The notes beneath the pieces are model-generated. The model worked only from the letters and a program-made list of their open reading frames with translations, had not been told where the DNA came from and did no database searches. A program made the position numbers and the translations under genes. This document shows positions 44,670-53,922 of a stretch of 64,000 nucleotides of DNA, piece after piece. The DNA lies in contig JAXMAR010000002.1 in NCBI GenBank assembly GCA_046350295.1, positions 186,001-250,000 on the forward strand, in the 5' to 3' direction. How positions within the stretch are numbered: position 1 is the stretch's first letter; each line of letters opens with the position of its first letter. The DNA is from JAXMAR01 sp046350295. Lineage in GTDB: Bacteria > Planctomycetota > Planctomycetia > Gemmatales > Gemmataceae.

Positions 44670-44727
44670 AGAATGCAGAATGAAGAATGCAGAATGAGGA
44701 ATGCAGAATGAGGAATGCAGAATGCGG
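44658..44727. repeat. Five tandem copies of a 14-bp unit
   Basis: Unit AATGCAGAATGARG (R is A or G) repeated five times, the last ending GCGG. It starts within the final codons of the TPR gene, supplying its TGA. Slippage-prone tandem repeats of this word are known to litter some Planctomycetes genomes. It also separates the TPR gene from the convergent, truncated hydrolase gene. Confidence 0.9.
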
Positions 44728-44730
44728 GCG

Positions 44731-45030
44731 TTACTTCGGCTTCTTGCTGTGCTTGTCGAAGAAGTCGAAGATGCGCGGCAGGTTTTGAAACGCGACGTCG
44801 ACGTGACCGCCGCCGGGTACTTCGATGTATTCGTAGGTCATGCCGCGGCTCTTCATCCCCTCGGCCCAGGGACGGACCTTCTCTACCTTGACCAGCTTGT
44901 CCGCGTCGCCTTGCACCAGGATGACCGGGATGTGCTTGATCTTGTCCAGCGCATCGGGGCTGCGGAAGATGGCCGGGGCGATGGGGGCGAGGGCGGCCCA
45001 GATGTCCGGGTGCTTCAGGCCAGACACTGC
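44731..45030 (-). pseudogene. C-terminal remnant of an alpha/beta-hydrolase
   Basis: About 95 residues: HPDIWAALAPIAPAIFRSPD, IPVILVQGDADKLVKVEKVR (catalytic Asp), SRGMTYEYIEVPGGGHVDVA (catalytic His), ending FFDKHSKKPK. This is the last third of a dienelactone-hydrolase/prolyl-oligopeptidase-like esterase. Upstream of about 45,030 the reading collapses into CpG-free sequence with no nucleophile-serine region, so the N-terminal two-thirds are missing. A junction or misassembly is more likely than slow decay, because the remnant itself is undamaged. Confidence 0.75.
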
Positions 45031-45473
45031 AGTTCCCATCTCCCCATGGTGTTCTGATCCAGTGTGGTTTCTTCCGTGTTGAGCTCTTTGGGACAGTGTG
45101 GGACATTCTGGCATCTTCCTCATCAGGATACACTTCAATTCTCAATCATTCTTCTTGTTCTGATCACCTTCTGCTGCATTGTTGAGGACATTCCTTCCTG
45201 TCAGGGCATGATCTTCAGCTGCCATCCCTCATGAATCATTGTTTCAGATTATGAATGACCTTCTTCTGCAGTGCTTCCCATTGACCATTCCCAGGCAGTG
45301 ATTGAAACATCTTCCCTTCTCACCTCTCATGCCCCTGATGAGGACCTTATAAAGGTATGCTCCTCCCACAGCATCTGCAGTGTCATCATTCACTTCTGAA
45401 TGCAGCTAGTCATCTTCTTCATCATCTAAACATGGCTGAAATGAAGAACAAGGAAGACTGAAATGGGATGAAA
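45031..45473. other. CpG-depleted, low-GC segment with no gene
   Basis: About 440 bp containing one CpG, in a genome where CpG is abundant on both sides. GC is well below the flanks, with many CTTCTT and ATCATC runs. No coding frame of this organism's character. It begins at the break of the hydrolase gene and ends at a run of six A (45470-45475). Foreign or misassembled sequence is the best explanation. Confidence 0.8.
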
Positions 45474-48000
45474 AAACGCGTGACTGCGGAATGCGGCCCG
45501 GTGACGGTAACGAATTCTCCTGCACCGGCCGACAGGTTGCGAACAGGTACCGGGGATCCTTTTTGCCGAGGACGGACGTATCGTCCACCAGACAGCGCGG
45601 CTGCTCTGGGGCTGGCGAGTGGCCTGCGCCTCTGGTCGGTGGATCGGCCCCTGAAGGACGCTAAAACCGACGCGCAGGAAGCGGCGTTCGATCCGCCGGG
45701 AAAGGGCGAAGCCGACCGGCGCCGCCACCCCTTCATGACTCATGAAGAACGCGCGACTGAACGGTTTCAGGTTCGGTGACTCATCAGACGGATTTCCGGA
45801 TCGGCAAACGGCATGGTGTCGGTCACCGTGAAAAATCGGCATCACGTTCGTGACATTCATCACAGATGGCACCGTTCGGACCGCCGCAGGCTGTTCGCTT
45901 CAGGTAGGTTTATCGATGATCCCGGTACGTAGCCAGCAGCAGTGTCGTTCGGCACCATAAACGGCGTTGGCTTATCCCTGATGGCGCCGCCAGAGCCTGT
46001 TGATGGGCAATTTCACCTGACGCTTTGCCCGTTGCGCTCGTTCCTTCCGGTTTGCGGCACCGCATCGACTCAATCAGAACATGGCGTTTCAAAGGAGACC
46101 ACGCTGAGCAGGCACCTTTGTCCCCCACCGTAATCGTTCAGCTGCCAGCTTCGGAACGTGCCCCGTTGCCCGTTATCACCCCGCCAGACCGTAGCGTTCG
46201 GCCGTATTCAGACGCGCGGGCGAGCCGTGACCTCAACCGCTTCGCCGCTGAGCTTCCAGCCCTTCCATGGTCTGGCGGATAGACCGGGGCGAAGGGAGGA
46301 ACGGACGTGCATGAAACATCTTCCGCTTTTCGCTGCTTCGGCGACAGGATCGATGACGAGACGTGACCTCTATCGACTCACAGGAAAGAACCAGACCGGC
46401 TCCGGCCCCGGAACGACATGAGGCATTTTGCCTGGTGAACATGGAATGATAGATGCTGAATATCGTATCGGCTGAACGATCGGCTTTATTCCAGCGCTGC
46501 TCGCCCTTCTTGCGCGGTCGCGCTCGTCCTGCCGGCTGATCAGCAGGCCCATGTCGCCGGGCGAGGGCGCCTTGTTCCAGCAACGTCGATCGATCGAAGA
46601 CCAGCATTCCCGAGCAGGCGGTCGCCAGGATCACCGGGATGATCTCGGGCGGCGATCTTGAAGGCGGCTGTTGCCGGCGGATGTCACCGGCACGGCCGGC
46701 GCTCGGTACGATCAGCGCTCGAAGCAGGCTTGGCCGGCCTGGAACAGGGCTGGGCCGGTCGTCGCCGGCGGCTCGCGCCGGCATCGATGATCTTGCGGCG
46801 GCGTTGCGCTTTCCGGCGGCGATCACCACGCCGGACTCTTGCGACGTGGACAGCCCTGGTCGCGCCGGAGGATCTTGCTCGTCCAGGGCGTGGCGGCGGC
46901 GTCCTCGTCCGTTGTGGGCTTGGCGCCTTGTAGCCCGGCTGGTTCGGCGTAGGCCAGGCTGTCGACGTATCCAGGCCGTGCCCAGGCCAGCAGCAGCGGA
47001 ACAGCGGCGTGCCCCGCCGGCCTCGATGTCGGGGCCAGGTTCTTGATCAGGCCGACCAGGCCGGTGACGATGTTCTTGGTATCGCGGGCGCCCTTGTGCC
47101 GATCAGCCAGGCGGCGAGGTCGGAGAAGGTCATCACCGTTGCCGCCTTCTCGGTGGCGAGGACATCGAGCAGCAGGTTGCCGAGGCTGAGGACTGGACAT
47201 CGATGCTGGTCCATCGGCGCCGACGTCGGAATGGCGCTGCGACGGCCTCGTCGAGACCTCCAGGAAGGCGTACAGCTCTTGAAGATGTTCGCCACCCATC
47301 GGCGCCTTCGTTGAACTGGGGCTGCAGCGCCCGCGTTGGCGATCACCGAGGATGCCGACGGGAGGAACAGGGATCGAACAGCCGCGCTGTCCTCCTCGGT
47401 CCGCAGCAGGTAATGAATCCGGATGTCCGACGGCGACATCGTCCGCCGAGGATGAATGCTGCCTTCAGCTTGTGAGAACGATGACTTCTTCACTCCTGCT
47501 GGAATGACACGAGATATTCTTCACCATTAGCGTTCTTCAGCTGAGGCAACAGGCTGCCGGGTCGCGGTCGGCGAGGCGGACGCCGGCGAGGTCGAAGATC
47601 TCGCGCGCCCTGGAAGCGCACCTCGGTACAATCGAGCCCAGGGCGGGCTCCAGGGTGGCCACGCAGCGCCGAGCAGGATGGCATCGAGACCACGTAGGCC
47701 TCGAGGCGTGGCGGCGGCGAAGATCAGGTCCAGCGCGGCGACTGTATCGGCATCTCGTACTCGATGAAGCGCAACTGGTTTTCGGCATCGACGGCATCTC
47801 GAAGGCCTGGTGCGTCGACGGATGACCTCGGGCATTGCGGCCACCGTCCTCCAGGGTTGCGATGTCGAAGGCGTCTTTCTCGCGTAGGATGCGCGGTTGC
47901 AACAGGAATGCAGGCGGCACAGGCCGGGCAGGGCGGGAACTCCGCCTTCTGGTTGACGGTGACAGAATACACTTGATAGGCTCAATCGAAGAGGTTTCGC
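45474..48000. other. About 2.5 kb without a credible intact gene, foreign-looking
   Basis: CpG is frequent again here, but no ORF shows a recognised domain or consistent coding frame. Short minus-strand pieces have coding character only if several frameshifts are allowed. Examples: KAEFPPCPACAAC and RILREKDAFDIATLEDGG near 47.8-48.0 kb, QLRFIEYEMP near 47.75 kb, and ATVMTFSDLAAWLIG near 47.15 kb. These could be remnants of a damaged or badly sequenced gene set; a zinc-ribbon-like PCPACAAC is the only motif I see. No attachment site, transposase or terminal repeat was found. Confidence 0.55.
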
Positions 48001-48011
48001 GTTTCATGTCC

Positions 48012-49465
48012 ATGAACCATCTCGTCCGGAGGAACCGTCCCATCGGCATCCGTCGCATCGCTTTCGTCGCCGCGGCTGTCCGTTCTCGTTTTGCGTGTCG
48101 CCGCGTTCGGCCAGGAGGAGGTCATGCTCGACGGCGGTCTGGGCAAGATCGAAGTAGCCGAAGACTCTGACCGAGCGGCCACCAGTTCGTCAAATGGGCC
48201 AGGGGAGGAAGCGCTTGCCCAAGCGTGCGAAAGCGGACGTGGCCGACGCAGACGACGAGATTCTGGACAAGTTCGCCAAGTGGCATATCTGGCGTCTGGC
48301 CGAGAACGGCGGGACCGCGGTCAGCCGGGCGCGCGTGATCAACGAGTTGGAGACGCAGGTTATCACCAAGGAGGTCCTGGATAAGCTCAAGGAGAACAAG
48401 GAGTTCGTGCGGCGTTTCTCTCCGCTCCTGGTGAAACGTCTCAACGACATCTTCGCGACGCTCGACATGTCGAAGAACACCCCGACCATCCTGTATGCGG
48501 GCCAGATGTTGCCGGCGATCGCCAAGCTCAAGCACGAATCGATCGGCGACTATCTTGTTCACCTGATCAAGGACGACAAGTATCACCCGCTGGTGCGAAT
48601 GTACGCGGCGCGCGGCCTCAAGGAGTTCATGCCGGTGCGGCACTATGTCTGGGACCTCTTCCCCGACGAGGACCGGCCAAAGAAGGCGCGCGACATCGAG
48701 TACATCGAGACGCTCAGCAGCCGCATCGAAGGCAAGTGGCCGCGCGCCAAGATGGACGACAACGCCATCCGTTACATCCGGCGCGACCTGATCGCGGCGC
48801 TGGCGGAGGCGCAGGAGCCGGCGGTGGCGGCGTTCAAGGAGACGCCCAAGAAGGGAGGCTTCGGCGTGGCGGAGGGGAGCCCCGTGCCGACACTGATGCG
48901 CGTGCTGACGCCTGGCGCCATCGATCCGCCGCCGGACTTCTTCGAGAAATACGAGGCGGCGAGCGGGCTGTGCCGGCTCTGGAGCGTCGAGCATCGGGGC
49001 CGCGACGGCCTCGGGGTCCCAGCGGTACCTGACTACATGCCGGAGGCGGGGATCTACCTCGTCGGCCGGTTTCTCGTCGAGCTCAGCGACGCCTACAGCA
49101 AGGAGTTGAACGAGATCGCCGGCCCGATGAAGAAGCTCTCCACCGTGCCGTGGAAAGTGTACGCGGAGAATTTCAAGCACGTGAGGGACGCGAAGCTCAA
49201 GAACGACGCCAGCGGCTTGCTCGAGGATCTGCAGGAGCGGATGAACGGCCCGGAGCCGCATCAAAAGGCCGCGTACCTGAAAGCCAAGGGGCTGGCCACC
49301 GTCGCGGGCCCGGTGCTGCACGGCATGACGCAGCACGTGACGGTGATCGAAAGCAGCCGCGAGCTGCGCGACTACGTGACCAAGCTCCGGCCGAAGATGG
49401 ATGAAAAGACAGGGGAGTTTCAACTCTTCAAGAGCGTGAAGGGGCCGAGTCTGAAGCTGCCCTGA
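48012..49465 (+). CDS. Secreted helical hypothetical protein, frameshifted
   Basis: ATG 48012 gives MNHLVRRNRPIGIRRIAFVA, then after a shift near 48080 a signal-peptide core (LSVLVLRVAAFGQEEVMLDG). After a second shift near 48190, the long frame runs to TGA 49465: DDEILDKFAKWHIWRLAENG, EFVRRFSPLLVKRLNDIFAT, HPLVRMYAARGLKEFMPVRH and C-terminal ELRDYVTKLRPKMDEKTGEF. It is all alpha-helical with HEAT/ARM-like spacing in the middle. I do not recognise a named family; the joined signal peptide makes it exported. It marks the return to normal coding sequence after the anomalous segment. Confidence 0.65.
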
Positions 49466-49485
49466 TCTGCCTGACGCAGATTCTG

Positions 49486-49556
49486 CGTGGGGCAGGCCGT
49501 CGCGGGGCAGGCCGCCTGGCCTGCCAATCCAGGCAGGCGAGGCCGCCTGCCCCACG
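49486..49556. repeat. GC-rich inverted repeat (GGGGCAGGCC family)
   Basis: Outer arms CGTGGGGCAGG (49486-49496) and CCTGCCCCACG (49546-49556) are exact complements; inside lies GGCAGGCCGCCTGGCCTGCC and a further AGGCAGGCGAGGCC. It sits 21 bp after the secreted-protein stop and 120 bp before the YceH-like gene. It shares words with 10724-10792. A REP-like element, possibly a transcription stop. Confidence 0.75.
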
Positions 49557-49675
49557 GGAGAATCCCTCGTTCATGCCTCAGGTTGTTTCGTCAAGCCATG
49601 CGCTCTCGGCGTTGTAATGACGCGCGCAAAGACTAAAACAATCTGAAACCACATTCCATCTTCCGGATCGAAAGC

Positions 49676-50410
49676 ATGGCAACGGAAGTCAGCGGCGCGA
49701 CTGGTTGGCCCGTCCTGAGTCAGATCGAGCGCCGCATCCTCGGCGTCCTGGTCGAAAAGGCGAAGACGACGCCGGACGGCTATCCGCTCAGCCTGAACGC
49801 GCTGACGACGGGCTGCAACCAGAAGTCGGCGCGCGAGCCGGTGATGAACGTGAGCGACGACGACGTGCTCGAGGCGCTGCCGGTTCTGCAAACCAAGGGG
49901 CTGGTGACGCGCATCCAGGGGGGACGCGTCGAGCGCTATCGCCACAATCTGTACGACGTCTGGGACGTGTCGAAGATCGAGCTGGCCATCCTCGCCGAGC
50001 TGCTGCTGCGCGGGCCGCAAACGGAGGGGGAGCTGCGCGGCCGGGCGAGCCGGATGGAGCCGATCGACGACCTCGACATCCTGCGTGCGGCGCTCAAGCC
50101 GCTGGCGGAGCGCAAGCTCGCGGTATTCCTGGGCGAGGCGGGCCGGCGCGGCACGCTGATCGCCCACGGCTTTCACGACGCCAAGGAGCTGGACGTCTTG
50201 CGACTCCAGCAACGGCATGATTCGCCGACGCCGAGCGCTCCTCCTACCGGTGGCGCGGCCAGGGGGGAAAACGTCGAGACGCTGCAAATGCTCATGACGG
50301 AAGCGCGCGAGGAAGTCGGGTCGCTGCGTCTGGAGGTCAAGGAGCTGCAGTCGACGGTGCAGCGCCTGGGGGACGATCTGGCCGCGCTGAAGAAATCGCT
50401 CGGCGCTTGA
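49676..50410 (+). CDS. YceH-like (DUF480) protein
   Basis: 244 residues. Two winged-helix repeats: LSQIERRILGVLVEKAKTTP, YPLSLNALTTGCNQKSAREP (signature), then IELAILAELLLRGPQTEGEL and LRAALKPLAERKLAVFLGEA. A long C-terminal coiled coil (about 200-244) is added (EEVGSLRLEVKELQSTVQRL). Known members are small DNA-binding-like proteins of unknown role. ATG 49676 is directly before the first repeat. Same strand and 67 bp before the pseudouridine synthase gene; possibly cotranscribed. Confidence 0.88.
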   Translation: MATEVSGATGWPVLSQIERRILGVLVEKAKTTPDGYPLSLNALTTGCNQKSAREPVMNVSDDDVLEALPVLQTKGLVTRIQGGRVERYRHNLYDVWDVSKIELAILAELLLRGPQTEGELRGRASRMEPIDDLDILRAALKPLAERKLAVFLGEAGRRGTLIAHGFHDAKELDVLRLQQRHDSPTPSAPPTGGAARGENVETLQMLMTEAREEVGSLRLEVKELQSTVQRLGDDLAALKKSLGA

Positions 50411-50477
50411 CCAGGCGAGCGTCGAAGCGTCAGCCCGACGTACCTGATATTTGCCTCGCCTCGCCCGGAATCGTGCC

Positions 50478-51212
50478 ATGGACCGCCTCAACAAATACCT
50501 TGCCCACGCCGGTCTCGGCTCGCGCCGCCATGTCGAAGATCTGATCCGCGCCGGCCGCGTCGCGATCAACGGCGCCGTGGTCCGCGAACTGGGGACGCGC
50601 GTTGAGCCCGGCCAGTCCGTCGCGGTCGACGGCGAGCCGATTGGCGCCGAAAAACTCGTCTACTGGCTCATCAACAAGCCGCGCGGCTACCTGTCGACCA
50701 ACTACGACCCTTCGGGCCGGCCGCGCGTCATCGATCTCGTGCCCGACGTCGGCGAACGGGTCTACACGGTAGGCCGGCTCGACGAGGACAGCGAGGGGCT
50801 CGTCCTTCTCACCAACGACGGCGAGCTGGCCCATCGCCTGATGCATCCGCGCTATGGCGTCGACAAGACCTACCTCGTGCAGGTGGCGGGCATTCCCAAG
50901 CGCGAGGACATCCGCAAGCTGCTGCAGGGGGTTTACCTCAGCGAAGGGCACGTCCGGGCGACGCGCGTCAAGATGCTGCGCAAGCAGGGGGAGAGCGCCT
51001 GGCTCGAGATCGTCCTGCGCGAGGGGAAGAACCGCGAGATCCGCCGCATGCTCGCCCGCCTGGAGCACAAGGTGATGCGCCTCAAACGCGTCGGCATCGG
51101 CCCGCTCCACCTCAGGGGCGCCGCTGTCGGCAAGGCGCGGCCGCTGAAAGCGCGCGAGGTCCGTATGCTCCGCCAGGCGAGCCGGCGCAGTGACAAGGAA
51201 AGCGTGGAGTAA
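50478..51212 (+). CDS. RsuA/RluB-family rRNA pseudouridine synthase
   Basis: 244 residues from ATG 50478 (MDRLNKYLAHAGLGSR). S4 RNA-binding domain at residues 1-60 (RHVEDLIRAGRVAINGAVVR), then the catalytic fold with the nucleophile Asp in YTVGRLDEDSEGLVLLTNDG (GRLDxDS), the KTYLVQVAG strand and REGKNREIRRMLARLEHKV RLKRVGIG. It isomerises a uridine in rRNA during ribosome assembly. RsuA, RluB or RluE identity cannot be fixed from sequence. The next gene begins 31 bp later. Confidence 0.92.
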   Translation: MDRLNKYLAHAGLGSRRHVEDLIRAGRVAINGAVVRELGTRVEPGQSVAVDGEPIGAEKLVYWLINKPRGYLSTNYDPSGRPRVIDLVPDVGERVYTVGRLDEDSEGLVLLTNDGELAHRLMHPRYGVDKTYLVQVAGIPKREDIRKLLQGVYLSEGHVRATRVKMLRKQGESAWLEIVLREGKNREIRRMLARLEHKVMRLKRVGIGPLHLRGAAVGKARPLKAREVRMLRQASRRSDKESVE

Positions 51213-51242
51213 TTTCGATCCGTCCCTGCGCCGTCAACCAAC

Positions 51243-52682
51243 ATGCCTGAAGTCATCCCCCCCTCCGCCCATTGCCGCCTCGGTGTCGCGCGCTGCGACA
51301 TCACGCCCCCGGTCGGCATCTATCACCGCATGTGGGGCGCCGCCACGCACGATCGCGCCACCGGCGTTCACCAGCCGCTCACCGCCTCCGCCGTCTGGCT
51401 GGAGCCGGTCGAGCCCGGGCAAGGGGCGAAGGTGATCCTGGCGATCGATCACTGTCTTTCCTGGGGCCCGGTGCTCGACGGCATGCTCGATCGCCTGCAG
51501 CGCGAGACCGGCCTGCCGCGTTCGGCGTTCGCCGTCACGTTTTCGCACACGCATGCCGCCGGACTGATGGACCCGAACCGCACGGATCTGCCCGGCGGCG
51601 ACCTCATCCCGCCCTATCTGGAGGCGCTGACCGACAGCCTTGTCCGCGTCACGAAGGAGGCTCACGACAACCTTCAACCGGCCTGGCTCACCTTCGCCAG
51701 CGGCCGATGCACGCTGGCGGGGCAGCGCGACTTCTGGGACGACGCGAGCAAGCAGTTCGTCTGCGGCTTCAATCCGGACGCAGCGGCGGATGACACGGTC
51801 CTGATCGGCCGGGCGACGAGCGCGGAAGGCAAAGCGCTGGCGATCCTCGTCAACTACGCGTGCCATCCGACGACGCTTGCTTTTCAGAACACCCTCATCT
51901 CCCCCGATTTTCCGGGCGCCATGCGCGACCTCGTCGAGAAGCACGCCGGGGCGCCTTGCGTCTTCCTGCAAGGGGCGTCGGGGGACCTGGGGCCGCGCGA
52001 GGGCTTTGTCGGCGATCCCAGCGTCGCCGAGCGCAACGGCCGCCAGCTCGGCTATGCCGTGCTCGCCGCGCTCGAGGCGCTGCCGCCGCCGGCGCGGCGT
52101 TTCGTGTACCAGGGGCCGGTCGTCTCCGGGGCGACGCTCGGTCTGTGGGATTATCAGCCGCTGACGGCGGGGCAGATCCGCGAGCGCGAAGCCTTCCGCT
52201 GGGAGGAGGAGACGGTTCCGCTGCGGTACCGGCCGGACCTGCCGTCGCTGGAGCGCGTGCGCGCCGACCAGGAGAGCTGGCTGGAGAAAGAAAAGGCGGC
52301 GGCCGGCGACGAATCGGCGTATCGCGACGCCCATGCGATGGTGGAGCGCATGCGACGGCTTGACACCCGGCTGGCACAACTTCCGGCCGGCGCCGATTTT
52401 CCCATGCCGGTCAGCCTAGGCCGGGTCGGCGCCTCCCTGTGGTTCTTCGTGGAGGGGGAGCACTACCAGTGGCTGCAGCAAACGCTGCGCGCCGCCGTGC
52501 CCGATCGTCCGCTGTTCGTCGTGACGTTGACGAACGGCTGGCGCTGCAGCTATCTGCCCAGCACGGCGGCGTACGGCAAGGGGATCTACCAGGAGACGGT
52601 CGCGGTGCTGGCGCAAGGATGTCTGGAGCGGCTGGCGGAAGCGGCGGCGGCGCGACTGGCGGCATTGAGCGCGAAAGTGTGA
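51243..52682 (+). CDS. Neutral/alkaline ceramidase-fold protein (no signal peptide)
   Basis: 479 residues. N-terminal ceramidase-like domain: RLGVARCDITPPVGIYHRMW, VILAIDHCLSWGPVLDGMLD, FAVTFSHTHAAGLMDPNRTD (zinc-ligand His pair), LVNYACHPTTLAFQNTLISP, VFLQGASGDLGPREGFVGDP. A second half (about 290-470) has FVEGEHYQWLQQTLRAAVPD and TLTNGWRCSYLPSTAAYGKG. No signal peptide is seen, unlike the paralogue at 33217, so location may differ. Hydrolytic substrate unknown. Third gene of a plus-strand run with the YceH-like and pseudouridine synthase genes. Confidence 0.82.
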   Translation: MPEVIPPSAHCRLGVARCDITPPVGIYHRMWGAATHDRATGVHQPLTASAVWLEPVEPGQGAKVILAIDHCLSWGPVLDGMLDRLQRETGLPRSAFAVTFSHTHAAGLMDPNRTDLPGGDLIPPYLEALTDSLVRVTKEAHDNLQPAWLTFASGRCTLAGQRDFWDDASKQFVCGFNPDAAADDTVLIGRATSAEGKALAILVNYACHPTTLAFQNTLISPDFPGAMRDLVEKHAGAPCVFLQGASGDLGPREGFVGDPSVAERNGRQLGYAVLAALEALPPPARRFVYQGPVVSGATLGLWDYQPLTAGQIREREAFRWEEETVPLRYRPDLPSLERVRADQESWLEKEKAAAGDESAYRDAHAMVERMRRLDTRLAQLPAGADFPMPVSLGRVGASLWFFVEGEHYQWLQQTLRAAVPDRPLFVVTLTNGWRCSYLPSTAAYGKGIYQETVAVLAQGCLERLAEAAAARLAALSAKV

Positions 52683-52832
52683 AGGAGAAGTGAAAACGGC
52701 GGGACGAACTGGAAGTGAAAACGAGTCATTCCTGCCTTCTCGGGATCTCTCACCGGCATTTAACGTGAACTATCCTAGGGTAGCCTCGTCTCGTGGTGGA
52801 AGAGTCTTCGCCTGTCCGCCCCTGGGAATCGC

Positions 52833-53834
52833 GTGATGTCGTTCACGGAACTCAAGCCTCTATTTCCAACATTCCTGTTTCTGGGCGGCGGTTGCTTCTT
52901 GCTGCTCGTCAGTGCCTTGGGCAGCCGGGCCGGGCTACGCCGGCTCGCCGGCTGGATGGGCGCTCTGGTGATGGGAGGCGTTGCCGTGTTTGGCGCGGTC
53001 GCGTTGTGGCTCGACCTGGAAGCGATCTTCTGGGTTCCCTCTCTTCTCCTCGCGGCCCTTTATGGCGTCTTCTGTGTCCTTCCGTCCCAAGCGTTCGGCA
53101 CGCTGGTTTGTGCGGCGCGGACGCGTTTGTCCCCGCGCTGGCGCTGCCGACTGCTGCTTCTCGCGTGCGGCGTGGCAGCCCTTGTTTCTCTCGTCCCGGT
53201 CCTGACCGACGACGGCTCCCCCGAGGTCATCGAGTTCGCGGGTGGAGTATCCCCCGAGAAGGTCACGCTCGATCTGGTGGACTCCGTGGCCGCCTTCACC
53301 GATCGGGGCCATCGCGTCACGCTCAAGACGAACAAGGATTTCAAGCTGGATGCCGCCACGCTGCAGCGTCAAAGCGAACACCTGGCCCGGCAGAAGCTCC
53401 ACGATCACGTTATCCACGTGCTGTCAGGCTGGGAAAACTGCAATTGCCATGGATGGGTGTTCACCGGTGGCCGGTTCTGGGTGCTCGGCAGTGATGTCGA
53501 CCAGATCCTGGATGACAACGGATATGCGCCCGTCATCTCGCCGCTGCCCGGCGATGTGGCCGTTTATCGCGATGGCGCCGAAAAGGTGATCCATACCGGC
53601 ATCGTCCGCTGCCTCGACCCGGACTCGAACCTCATCCTGGTCGAAAGCAAGTGGGGAGGCCTGGGCCGGTTCATCCATCCGCACGATGTCCACGGCTATG
53701 CCGCGGAAAGCTGCGTCTTTTACCGCAGTTCCCGGCCCGGGCATCGCCTGCGCGGTATTCCCTTCGAGAGTCATACGACGCCGGAGCCAGCCGCCGACTA
53801 TGTTCCGGCGCGCCCGATGCCCGTGCATTCCTGA
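52833..53834 (+). CDS. Membrane protein with C-terminal NlpC/P60-like (DUF7689-like) domain
   Basis: 333 residues. Three N-terminal membrane helices (FLFLGGGCFLLLVSALGSRA, ALVMGGVAVFGAVALWLDLE, RLLLLACGVAALVSLVPVLT). The soluble C-terminal part (about 210-320) carries ENCNCHGWVFTGGRFWVLGS and KVIHTGIVRCLDPDSNLILV: a Cys followed by a distant His, the layout of papain-like NlpC/P60 or DUF7689 domains. This could cleave peptide or amide bonds in the wall or be inactive. It ends in a Pro-rich tail. Upstream of the DUF4175-like gene, same strand. Confidence 0.65.
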   Translation: MMSFTELKPLFPTFLFLGGGCFLLLVSALGSRAGLRRLAGWMGALVMGGVAVFGAVALWLDLEAIFWVPSLLLAALYGVFCVLPSQAFGTLVCAARTRLSPRWRCRLLLLACGVAALVSLVPVLTDDGSPEVIEFAGGVSPEKVTLDLVDSVAAFTDRGHRVTLKTNKDFKLDAATLQRQSEHLARQKLHDHVIHVLSGWENCNCHGWVFTGGRFWVLGSDVDQILDDNGYAPVISPLPGDVAVYRDGAEKVIHTGIVRCLDPDSNLILVESKWGGLGRFIHPHDVHGYAAESCVFYRSSRPGHRLRGIPFESHTTPEPAADYVPARPMPVHS

Positions 53835-53922
53835 TTCTTTTGCGCCGCGCAAATGCGATTGTTACCTCCTCCCGCTCGTCTTTATAATGGGAACATTGGG
53901 ACGAGCTGGAGGAGCGACCGTT

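Noticed and set aside
44658..44727. Tandem repeat considered as a CRISPR array
   Set aside because: Repeats are only 14 bp and directly adjacent with no spacers; no cas genes in the window.
45512..45559. GAATTC, GGTACC and GGATCC close together, resembling a cloning polylinker
   Set aside because: The order matches pUC-type linkers, but the bases between the sites do not, and the GGTACCGGGGATCC stretch is one base off. Chance is possible; not enough to call vector, though it adds to doubt about this segment.
45940..46430. Small plus and minus ORFs in the anomalous segment
   Set aside because: No domain, no ribosome site and no consistent codon bias in any frame.
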